A DNA stretch of 22,920 bases from Saccoglossus kowalevskii (lineage: Eukaryota; Hemichordata; Enteropneusta; Harrimaniidae), in assembly GCF_000003605.2 (NCBI RefSeq), contig NW_003152252.1, forward strand, positions 39,937 to 62,856, given 5' to 3'. The position numbers and the translations under genes were made by a program. Below the pieces are notes generated by a model. The model ran no database searches, was not told the origin of the DNA, and saw nothing but the letters and a program-made list of their open reading frames with translations. Of the stretch, positions 1 through 9,269 are shown piece by piece. Positions within the stretch are counted from its first letter, which is position 1. Every line of letters begins with the position of its first letter.

Positions 1-1900
1 ATCACCAGTGATCAGTCAAGTAAAAACAGTCAAAATATTTTATCAGATTTTCTCAATTTTTGCATGATATTTTCATACAGGACATCTGTTGTTCAAACTC
101 AGGGAAGACTTTATACTGATGAATAAGGTGACCAAGTTTGATAAAGTTTGGAATAGAATTAGTAAAGTTATTATGCACACAATAACAATTATTAACGACG
201 ACGACAACGCCGGACAAAATTTGTCCCTTAATATACCTTTCCCTTCCATCTTTGATGGTACGGGCAAGGTAAAATTGAATTCGTGCACGGCGACCAAAAA
301 AATATTGTGCCCTAGAGTGCGCAGGAACCTATTTTACTTACCGCGCACTAGTTATATCAAAGAGAATTGTGCGCAACAAGAAACAAATTGCAGAAGCAAG
401 AAAATATTAAGTAATAACAATTATTAATATGGAAATACGCGCAGCTAAGTGACAAGAAAAATTTCACTAGGCACTATTTGTAAGTTTTGCTGTTCAGAAC
501 AGTATCAATCCCCTTCTATATTTGAGATGTAACAGGTAATAAGTCATAGCTTTTATCAACATAAATTGGTAGAAATTATCAGTTGGTGGCAGAGTGAATA
601 CGGCATATAGATGTATTCAGCATGTGCACTGCAGGGCTGTGCGTCACGTGCACGTCCTATGTGCGGTGTGTGTGCAAAATGGAATTCCGTAGCATGTGTG
701 CGGCATACGTGCGGCAAAAACATGGCGCGATAAATGTTCGTGAGTGGGGAGTCATGCTTTCTATTTAAATTTCAATGCACAGATGACACAGATGCAATAT
801 ACCATGGTGCATTCTCCATATCTTATTCAAGAACGGGGGTTATGTCATACAATGACTTGCTAATTTAAGATTCTAAAATTGGTAGACGCTAATCTATCGA
901 CCGTGAGTAAACAATCTGGGTTACCTGAGGGTCATGTAACTTTTGACCACGTGTTTAACACTTGAAACAATTATTGATCGTTACTTATCTTGGGTGTGTC
1001 TATGTTGACTACTACCTTTTGATCGTGCTTATCATCAGCTACAAACTGGTAAAAAATGGTCTAAAGAGTAAAGTGTTTATATATGTGTTTATATTGATAT
1101 TTTATTATCAGTCTGGAGAATGTACCTACTGTTGATGTACGTCGATGTAAGACACGAGCACAGACTCTTTAGTCCTCGGGAGAGTCACTTGAATTGGAAT
1201 TCGTTATGCATGATGCAACACAAAGACGCATATTGTGGGTGGTTTTCAAACATATAGTCACGTCAAGGCACGTACGGTGTTTAGGGTTATTTAAAATAAA
1301 AAAAAAAGATAATTTTCCCAAATACATGATACTCGCAAGAAAATTTTTCAATCTCCTGTCTGGATTTCTTTTGTGGATTTCTACGGCAAACCAACTGGAA
1401 AATCACCGGGGTTGAATTTGTGCTTCATCATATACAAAGTTCAGAATTCCGGAGAATCCCTTCGCAAATAGAGGTTGTTTTAACGTGTCGTACTTGGAAT
1501 GAATGAATGTAGAGGCGTTTTTAAAAAGTCATCATGTTTGGGCATCGGTACCCGTGCTTCAATTCGAGTGCCCCGGGCTTTAGTCTAACAAACAAGTGGT
1601 CACGGTGTTTATTCAAAACCGTCCTTCACATTCGTATGTCGTTTGTTTATATCTGTATCAGCATTAAATCATACTTTAACTGTGAGGTTAAAAGGCACTG
1701 GATACTATCTATATCTCTAATGTCTATAATGTTTATAATGAATCAAAATTGACATATGTGTAGAGTAGTTATGGCACCAAGTATATGATAAGTTATGAAC
1801 ACAAATTCTGAAACTACACAATAATAAGATGTCTGTTTACTCAATGCTAGTTGAGTGTGTGTCAAGTGTCATTACATTGATATATAATATATATATTTAG
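1..1900. other. Unassigned AT-rich DNA, no supported gene
   Basis: I see no gene, RNA or clear mobile element here. The open frames are short, overlap on both strands and carry no recognisable motif. A short GAC/GACA-rich run lies near 195-215. A GTGC/GTGCGG-rich stretch with E-box-like CACGTG lies at about 620-715. Neither is enough to call a promoter. Confidence 0.5.
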
Positions 1901-1904
1901 AACT

Positions 1905-3225
1905 AATCTACGCAATCACATGATCTTGAAGATATTATGGTTTCTGCCCCTTTCTGGAGGATTTACGTAGAGGTGTATGTTGTATCATCATTCTCAGATA
2001 CTTTGATCCTAGGAGTACCTGTTTTCTCTTCTTCCTCTTTAAGAATTACATTATTAATACTTGGGAATTTTTCCAAGAACGAGCTATTCCTAGTGACATG
2101 GTGATTTCCTCATCAGGTTTGACTAGATATTGAGTTAACATTTTGTCCATTTTGCGTTACCGTGTGAGTGCATAATCACGAACATGTAAATCAGTAGGTT
2201 TAGCACGATTTGGGCTGTCAGCGTAATACTTCATTTCTTGGCATCACCAGTAGCTTGAATACTAGTATCTTGGTGATCTTCCCTCGTGATAGGTAGATAA
2301 TATTCAAGGGATGTAATGGAAACACTTGTTGAACTAAGAAGTGTTGCACAGTATTGTGGAAGGAAACGAAACAGTTCTTTATGTCAATTCTTACCTTCCA
2401 GCTTGGTTGTGCATGTGTCTCCTCTGATGTTCTCACTGGCCTTTTCACCATCGGCTCTAAGCCAGAATGAAGTTACTCTTCTGTGTTGGAATTCAGCATT
2501 ATTGTGAATTTGTTATACCATGAAGCAGACTGTTACAAAAATCTAATCGGATTCCAACAGGACCGTGAACAATAATTTCAGTATCAGACAAATGCACTTG
2601 GAAACGCCAACGAACATTTTGAATCCAGCATATTATATTGTTATCAACTTCAATCAATTTATAATTTAATTTATTTAATTGGGGAAGCTTGCCAAGAAAC
2701 ATATTAAGTTGTAGTTTATTACTGGACATCCAGTTCATAAATTGTGACACAGTGGATACCACTAAAATCATTCTATGTTCTCTCAAAGTTAGACCAATGT
2801 CCGGTTACAGTGTATCAGGCATTTCTTGTCTTGTAAGTGTCGCTTCTATGGCTGCTAATAAGCAGACACCATTTGGGAATGGGTCACAGAAATGATACAG
2901 ATATTTCCCTCTATAAATCCTTTGACAGTGATGACAGTCAGTTTTCAGTGGTTCTATGACTGGTATTGAATCATGAGTGGCTGCTTGACATGGCAGACTA
3001 TGGTTTCTTCAACCAATTTGTCTATTGCTGGGAAACAAACTGTTTCATTTGAAAATCTGATTTCACCACTCCTTGATGTTATGAGTGAAATTGACGGCCT
3101 TCTTTTGTAATTTGTTGAACAAATTGTCATGCCTGACGTGAGAGCTTTATCAGTCACCAAATTTACATAATTATGCATTGATACGCAATTTGTGATTTGT
3201 TGTCCACTGTTTGAATTTGTCAAGA
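1905..3225 (-). mobile_element. Ty3/gypsy LTR-retrotransposon fossil (integrase region)
   Basis: Translated minus-strand pieces match the 3' part of a Ty3/gypsy pol in the expected order from high to low coordinate. First comes the linker after RNase H with the start of the integrase zinc-binding region and core (about 2805-3223). Then come the end of the core and the basic C-terminal part typical of gypsy pol (about 1910-2480). The two parts are separated by a LINE fragment. The relic is broken, with roughly half a dozen or more breaks besides the nested insertion, and is therefore old. No flanking LTR pair was recognised. Family assignment rests on motif recall from gypsy integrases, not on a search. 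Confidence 0.7.
2490..2765 (-). mobile_element. CR1/L2-type LINE reverse-transcriptase fragment nested in the gypsy fossil
   Basis: One minus-strand frame contains WMSSNKLQLN, then a stretch ending in QNVR, then LDFCNSLLHG. In CR1/L2-like non-LTR reverse transcriptases the corresponding order is WM-x-NKLKLN, a VRNLGV-like block and LDYCNSLLYG, all downstream of the catalytic FADD. Here the last two blocks are closer together than usual (about 20 residues rather than about 60), so an internal deletion is likely. Both ends are ragged and no 3' tail was found. The piece lies between the two halves of the gypsy integrase relic on the same strand, so it either landed there or was brought in by rearrangement. 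Confidence 0.55.
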
Positions 3226-4700
3226 TGATGACTCATATAATCAACTGGTTACTGAGACCATATAGTATGCTATTAAATGCCATGCTTGTAAAAGTAGACA
3301 ACAACAATGAATACAAATGTGCCCATAGCAAAATACTTGCAAGACAGAGGCAAGGAAAAGACAAATAATGCATCAGTGTCTACACAAAGTTTAATATAGA
3401 ACAAATTATGCATGACAAATGTATTGCTGTGGAAGCTCTGAATCACTGAAAACTGTTATAGCTATACACTGCCTGGCCTGAACCCGAACCACGGATGCAA
3501 GACGGTTGCTTTGATTCACGCCAGAAATTATCAACCATGTGTTTTTTTTGTATTTCATTCACGACAACCCCATTGTCTATGTGCCTTTTCAATACGGTGG
3601 CTAGCTCTCAACGTGTGCTCAAGACCTAGGAAGGTAGGTGCATACTGGCTATGAGGATTTATATCCCAAGAACCATACATGTTTACCAAAACGCTTATGC
3701 ATTATGTGATATCTGAATCATTTGTTTTCAATTCAACTCTCAACACCAATTATGTTTTCAAAACTTTGTTCCTTATCAGTCAGACCTCCCAAGATGGACA
3801 CCAATGTCATTGACCCTCAAGCCATACCGTTGAGGTCTACCAGACTCCAAAAGATCGCAAATACACTGGGTGTCCCATACCTAACTCAAACACAGTGATA
3901 CTTGGAGACGTTTAATTTCATGGTATTTGCAATTTATTGATGATCATTTTCTACCATAAATGGTTTGATACCACTATCAAATCCTGATGCCAAGTGTTGG
4001 ACATAGAGGAGCCCTCTACTGCTGAGATATGAAGGCTTCAGAATTGTAGTTCTTTGCTTGCAGCCAAATGTCGCAGAAAGATAAAAGAGTGCACTTTGCA
4101 TGTGTCACCTTAGACGTCATACTGTGTGCAGTGGAGATGGTCACATCATTGGCTGGTCTAACACCACATGCTGTCCTGCAACTGCAACATCTAGTGCCAG
4201 GCATGCAAACATCTTTGCCAACACACTTAAAATCCTATTTAGGTGGACCATCTCCAATTATTTGGTGGCCGGGACACATGACCTCGTCCCGTCTGATAGT
4301 GTCACTTCTAACAGGCGTGTTGGGTGACGGGTGGCATACACATTTGATGAACTTTCAAGATCTAGGTTTTTGGAAATCCAGCCAGAATCTTTATCACATC
4401 AAGTAGATGAAGTTCAATCAGTCAGCACTAGTAAACTATCTCCTCTTAATTTTAGACAGGAATGTATTGTGACAACTTTTTTCTACCTCGCTAAAAAAGA
4501 GGGAATTAGTCACCACTTCTCAGTGACCTAGTAGTCGAGATTCTAACCCGGTGTCTGCGTCGTGACACGATTCTCCAGTATCGGGGGCATACAGGTCATT
4601 GTTGGCGACTCTAACTCTCGACTTAAAGTAAGATAAGTGGAACTGACTGGCAGATCCCAGACAGGGTCGCCATGACGCTGTTCGAGCTCCGAATCAATCT
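3226..4700 (-). other. Unresolved relic-like DNA, possibly the remaining 5' part of the gypsy fossil
   Basis: No reverse transcriptase or protease motif was recognised here. Two weak hints suggest the gypsy relic once extended across it. One is a cysteine-rich minus-strand stretch near 4110-4240 that is vaguely like a gag zinc knuckle. The other is TGGCGACCCTGT on the minus strand at 4661-4672, which resembles the tRNA-Arg-type primer-binding site used by some gypsy elements. Neither is conclusive. The open frames on the plus strand at 4068-4531 have no recognisable domain. Confidence 0.25.
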
Positions 4701-5360
4701 GTCGTCTTTGAACCATGATGCTCAGCTAGAATTGATTAATATGGTTAGGGGTAACCTATTTTAAAATCGAAAGAACTTAAAGAAAAACAAGAAATTATGT
4801 GGACTAGCCAAATAATCTAGGAAAATAAATCCACAGGTTCAGTAGTGGGAAAACTCTCTCTCAGCAGAAGTTCAAAAAAATAATGTTCAGACATGCTATC
4901 AGGAAAAATCCCTGCCACAGTCACAGTAATGTGAAAAAAGTAATTAACCAATTTCCGCCAGCCCCTCCCCCCCAGATTACAAATGAATCACACCTTATGT
5001 TAAAATTCGTGATAGTATATTAAACTGAATGATTTGATATTATCTGAAGAATACTGGACGTCGTTTCTATTTAATAGTATACAGAACATCGTAAAATTGA
5101 TTGTATTGCCCAGTATTTCATATCTTTGTCCCTGATAATAGATATGGCATGGTTCCATAAATATTAAGACACAACAAAGATATTATATTAAGTCTATTTA
5201 CACAATAACCCCGTACATTTGTTGTCGTTTTTTCAAGGCTAGCAGCACATACAACATACGTGTGATATCACACATAATAATCTGGTATATGCACGAATAC
5301 ATGATTGATCTTTCCCCTATTTACCTGCCTTAAGTCAGTAGATCAGGTCAATCACAGTTT
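4700..5360. other. No recognisable feature
   Basis: AT-rich DNA with a C-rich run near 4964-4974. I see no gene, RNA or transposon end. Confidence 0.5.
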
Positions 5361-5454
5361 AATAGAATAGAATAGAATAGAATAGAATAGAATAGAATAG
5401 AATAGAATAGAATAGAATAGAATAGAATAGAATAGAATAGAATAGAATAGAATA
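5361..5454 (+). repeat. Perfect (AATAG)18 microsatellite
   Basis: Eighteen uninterrupted copies of AATAG fill 5361-5450, followed by a partial AATA. The absence of any interruption in 90 bp suggests a young or actively length-changing array. Flanks are AT-rich unique DNA. Confidence 0.98.
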
Positions 5455-6790
5455 CAGTTATTATCACTGTAATAAATTGTTATCTTATTTCATTGTTGGT
5501 TATACTAATAATGTTTTTGTTAATGTGTAGGTCAAGGTGGCACAAATTGTGGCAAAACCCTTTCCAATAACATTATATTCATGTTAGTTTTCCCCCTCAT
5601 TCTTGTGGCTGTGGTTGACTTTTAAACATTTCTCGAACTAACAGTAACACAATTGTCAACAGAAAAGTTGATAGAAATAAATGCTGTTGTTGTGAACACT
5701 AGCGTTGTGTTCAGGTGACTTGAATCACTTAGCTGATAACGCAAATACATTATTATACTGATATTCCCATGCCCTGCACTCAATAATTAAAAATAATTAA
5801 GCTCTTTGAAACACGGTTCTTTCAAGTCAGAGCGTAGATTTGTCTACAAATGGTGGTAATTTTTGTAGCACTTTTGTCAGAAAATCCAATTATCTGTCGT
5901 AAATATTATCACAATGCCTTGTCGATCACACTCAAGAACTAGCAGTCTATAGATTTTTTAAGAAAAGAATATATTGATACAATCTTATATATGATGTAGA
6001 AAAATCGTGGAACTGGTTGTTCAACTTGTATTACTATTTCGTAAATATGTGTGGTACCATCTTCCGACCTGATGTCACATGGAGTTATTTTGAGCAGTGA
6101 GGTCGTAAAGCAGGTGTGGTCCTGGATGGAATGGTCAGTGTCAACAGATAGCGGAAATTAGAGTATGAATTGTTGATGGGGAAATTATGTTGACCTTGCC
6201 TAGTACTTAAAATTATAATTAAAACAGCCAGTATATAAGTAGCTAACGTGGCGTTGAGTGGTTTCGGGCTACGCTCTCACGATACCCATCTGTCTCGTGG
6301 TGTTACCTACACACAATTCGTACAGTAAAAAAATAGGTTTTTACACTTTACAGATAAAGCAAATTTCTAATTGACGTTTTTATAATATTTTTGATAATTT
6401 GAGTTTAAGAATCAAAATTGGCAAATTACGACATTTAGTTTGGAAAATGTTTTTACGCTTACAAAAAATAATATCTTTGTACAAATTACGGACGAATAAA
6501 ATAGCTGATTACATTTTACACCTTGCACGTTTTTTTATTTATTTAAATTACATTATTACGAAAATAAAAACAATTGATAACAGCTTACGAAAATACCCCT
6601 CTTATAAGTAAATAAAGACGGTTACTATGGATGAGTCGGAGTGGTTTGGAATACTAGTATGCGACACTCCAACGTTCGTGAAATAAAAAGAAATTTAATT
6701 TGCCGTTAGAGTGGTGTTCGATAATAATGGACAGGAAATAAGTACGCCGTGCGTATATTTATTCAATAATAATGTACCGTACTTGTAACC
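5455..6790. other. No supported gene
   Basis: AT-rich DNA. The longest plus-strand frame (6399-6611, 70 codons) is Lys/Ile/Leu-rich in a compositionally AT-rich tract, has no domain and is probably chance. A stretch at 6246-6300 is somewhat tRNA-like at its start but lacks a B box. Confidence 0.45.
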
Positions 6791-7014
6791 CGAAGGCGGC
6801 GACACGAAATTTCCCATTGGGGCGAGATCTGCTCACCATCCCTCGCGCCGAAGGCGTAATTTTTTTAGGGTTGTCCGGGCATGCGGGAATTTTTAAATCT
6901 AGACCCTTTGAAACGATATTTCCTGTATTTTGAGCGGCAAATTTTGATGACGCAAAGGGTTTCAGCTTAATGGGAGGGGGACAACACCCTCCACTCCCTG
7001 TGCCGCCGCCACTG
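6791..7014. mobile_element. hAT-like non-autonomous element (MITE), copy A
   Basis: A 224-bp interval starts CGAAGGCGGCGACACGA and ends TGCCGCCGCCACTG. The reverse complement of the end, CAGTGGCGGCGGCACA, matches the start over the GGCGGCG-CAC core, giving imperfect terminal inverted repeats. CAGTGGCG-type tips are common among hAT elements. GTAAC occurs just outside both ends (6785-6789 and 7015-7019), with one extra base on the left, so a target duplication is possible but not clean. There is no transposase frame inside. A related 5' half occurs at 8721 with a shared ATCTGCTCACCAT block. Confidence 0.5.
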
Positions 7015-7057
7015 GTAACGTACGTGTTAAAAACAGATACATATGATTAGGTCGTAC

Positions 7058-7105
7058 TTGCCACCACAGTCCCTCTATAGATAGATAGAGGGACTGTGTT
7101 GCCAC
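7058..7105. mobile_element. 34-bp perfect foldback flanked by exact 7-bp direct repeats
   Basis: Arms at 7065-7078 and 7085-7098 are perfect 14-bp inverse complements (CACAGTCCCTCTAT) around the 6-base loop AGATAG. The palindrome is abutted with no gap by TTGCCAC at 7058-7064 and again at 7099-7105, exactly the layout of a target-site duplication. The object is too short for a classical MITE. It could be a deletion derivative of a DNA transposon, or a product of template switching. The structure is certain; the origin is inference. Confidence 0.7.
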
Positions 7106-7109
7106 GTAC

Positions 7110-8060
7110 TTGTTATCAGTAAAGAACTCAATTGATAAAATATAAACCGTGTGTGTGACAGAAACTCGCGTGGCTGAAAAGTCCGAGTGGCAAATGTTAT
7201 AACACGGTTTTAACAACCATGGTTACAAAATATGATCCGATTAATAAAAGCATAGACTTTTTTCTTTGACAGTCACAAGTAGTGCATTATTAATTGCGAC
7301 ATATCCGACACTGGAGTATGTATGTTGAGGCTCTAATATAAACTTCATCAAGGTTACAGAAAGCCATGGTTACCGTCTCATCTATGTTGCATAGTCAATC
7401 CCACGAGTAGCCGCCATGTTTCAAGAGTATTACAGCTACACTGATGGTCAACATCTTGTGAATGTGCCAGACAAGACCGATAGATCGCCTTGATCTACAT
7501 GAAAGTTCATTGGCTTCTCTGTAAATGCCCAAATTATTTCAGTCACGTTACATTGTAAAATGTATCAACTTCGCACGCAGGTGAACATTCCCACAATCGT
7601 TGAGGGAGTGTGACATTCCGTAGAGTGAAAGTGCGCTCATTTATGACAGGCATTGTTATACCTCATATATATAGACCGTATGTCCGCCAACGTCAGCCCA
7701 ACTGAACGAATCAGCCAAAATGCGAAAATATTCACTATTTTTAACGAATATAGCGCAAAGGACTATTTTTTTTAGGATATATTATTTTGTGATTTTTGTT
7801 GTATTGGAGCCGTTCCCCGCCAAAAATAGCGATTAGTTTATTTTTGTACACGCTTCTGTTGAATTTCAAGGATTAACAATCAGCTGCAGGTTATTGATGT
7901 ATGTCGCTTTCTTGATTGCAAAAGTAGATAACTTTCAAGCCTCCGACGACCCCCCCCCCACCTCTTCCAGGATGCACAAAGTTCACCATTTGTATCGTTA
8001 GTATATAACGAACAATTGCAGTGGAAGCGTATACACAAGGCAGAATTTGGTACGTCGAAA
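7110..8060. other. No supported gene
   Basis: Mixed-composition intergenic DNA. There is a TATATATA run near 7666-7674, and a C-run at 7951-7960. A poly-A run at 8058-8070 abuts the 31-bp tandem array. No coding frame carries a recognisable motif. Confidence 0.45.
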
Positions 8061-8069
8061 AAAAAAAAA

Positions 8070-8180
8070 AAGCTGTTTTCTCATTGGTCGAGATGCAAAC
8101 AAGCTGCTTTCCCATTGGTCGAGATGCAAACAAGCTGCTTTCGCATTGATCGAGATGCAAACAAGCTGCTTTCTCATTGG
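8070..8180. repeat. 31-bp tandem array with CCAAT and octamer-like motifs
   Basis: There are three full units (8070-8100, 8101-8131, 8132-8162) and a partial fourth (8163-8180) of a 31-bp repeat starting AAGCTGCTTT. Full units contain CATTGGTC (a reverse CCAAT box; the third copy reads CATTGATC) followed by ATGCAAAC (one base from the octamer ATGCAAAT). Further CCAAT boxes in the forward sense follow at about 8210 and 8240. The short frames across it on both strands simply follow the repeat and are not genes. Confidence 0.9.
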
Positions 8181-8204
8181 CGTCAAGTGTTAGTGTTTGG
8201 TACT

Positions 8205-8275
8205 CAGTAGCCAATTAGACACAATCGTATCATCCGTGACCAATCGTGGCCATCGCTTAAGGATATTTAAGATCA
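8205..8275. promoter_or_regulatory. CCAAT-box cluster downstream of the 31-bp array
   Basis: Two forward CCAAT motifs (AGCCAATTAG and GACCAATCG) lie within 35 bases, followed by GATATTTAAGATC, which could serve as a weak TATA-like element. With the four ATTG-containing units just upstream this makes six CCAAT-type sites in about 170 bp. No gene is visible downstream to be driven, so promoter function is inference. Confidence 0.25.
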
Positions 8276-8564
8276 AACATCGCATACGCACCCTTTACCC
8301 TTTTGCGCGTTTTTAACATCAGTAAAACAAATACGCGCCCATTTGTTCCCTCAGTTCCTCTCCAAATTAGAATATTGCAAATAATCAACTTTTATCTGTA
8401 TTGGCCTGAATTTATTTCGGCTGAGTCCCAGAGTTTTGCGCGTCTTTAACCTGTGATGGGACGACAAGTATATTTTGCAAGGGAGGACGGACAATTTTAA
8501 AGCAACAACATTTTGGGCGGTTGTTTTACAGTTACCGGTAATATTACAAAGTTCGCTATGCTAC

Positions 8565-8620
8565 AGGTGGAGTTGACCCCGGAAATAATATACCCCTCCT
8601 TTATTTCCGTCACCTCCCAC
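8565..8620. repeat. Imperfect foldback hairpin
   Basis: A perfect inner stem CGGAAATAA (8580-8588) with TTATTTCCG (8601-8609) encloses a 12-base loop. The flanks (8566-8577 and 8610-8620) add an imperfect outer stem. This could be a worn MITE core or a hairpin transcript; nothing supports a known RNA family. Confidence 0.55.
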
Positions 8621-8720
8621 ATGGCTATAACGGCTAGTTCAATAAGACGTTGAAGTCAATGGTTTCAATCGAAACTACTGAACATTTGAATTTAAAGACC
8701 AATCTTGTAGTACATATATA

Positions 8721-8825
8721 CAGGGCGGCGGCACGATGTTTTGCATTTGGGGGGGGGCAGATCTGCTCACCATTCCTTACGCCCGTGGGCGCAAGCGGTC
8801 GCGAAATTGTTCGGGGGTGCGACGA
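8721..8825 (+). mobile_element. hAT-like element, partial copy B
   Basis: It starts CAGGGCGGCGGCACGA, a better-preserved tip than copy A at 6791, followed by a G-rich run. It then shares ATCTGCTCACCATTCCTTACGCC with copy A's ATCTGCTCACCATCCCTCGCGCC. Similarity fades after about 8825. The right end is not identified: GCCGCCACT at 9066-9074 resembles an end, but belongs to a separate duplicated block. Confidence 0.45.
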
Positions 8826-9001
8826 CGGATGTGTTATGAATGAATGAATGTGTTAAAAAATGCTATTTAAAAAAAAAATGTTTGGTTTAGTGAAATTGTC
8901 CCTGCAATATTTTATAATAAAATCTACCTCCGAGTTTTAATGGCCAATCCCTGATGGAATAAATATCGCCGCGCGTATCTACGCCAAGCGGACATCAAAC
9001 T

Positions 9002-9265
9002 GGTCAAAAGGGTATAGGGTGTCATGTGATATGTAATATCGAATATTCGTGGTTCATATTCGGTAGCCGCCACTATTCGTCACGTCTTCTACTGCTTGAC
9101 TAAATGCGTCCATGCAACGAAATGATTTTTAACATTACTCGTTATATGTCAAAAGGGACAAACGGGGCGTAGTCGCGTTTACATTGATGAGACCCAAAAC
9201 ACCAAAACGGGTAAAGGATGTGTTATGTATTATCGATTATTCTCGATCATTATTTAATGGCCGCG
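9002..9265 (+). repeat. Diverged direct duplication, about 200-bp spacing
   Basis: The block around 9002-9080 (GGGTATAGGGTGTC, then ATGTAATATCGAATATTC) recurs at about 9202-9265 as GGGTAAAGGATGTG, then ATGTATTATCGATTATTC. Both are followed by a CCGC-containing stretch. The copies have diverged by substitutions and small indels. No coding content is seen. Confidence 0.4.
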
Positions 9266-9269
9266 TTTG

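Noticed and set aside
4068-4531. Overlapping plus-strand open frames of 66-112 codons
   Set aside because: No domain or splice context; they overlap each other and lie in relic-like DNA.
6246-6300. tRNA-like or SINE-head-like sequence (TGGCGTTGAGTGG)
   Set aside because: It resembles an A box, but there is no B box at the right distance and no cloverleaf could be drawn.
6399-6611. 70-codon Lys/Ile-rich plus-strand frame
   Set aside because: Composition follows the AT-rich tract; no promoter, motif or splice signal.
8016-8210. Open frames on both strands across the 31-bp array
   Set aside because: They are repeat translations; the 31-bp unit shifts frame every copy, as expected of non-coding tandem DNA.
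9066-9074. GCCGCCACT as the right end of hAT-like copy B
   Set aside because: The sequence belongs to the duplicated block at 9002 and 9202, and no target duplication fits.
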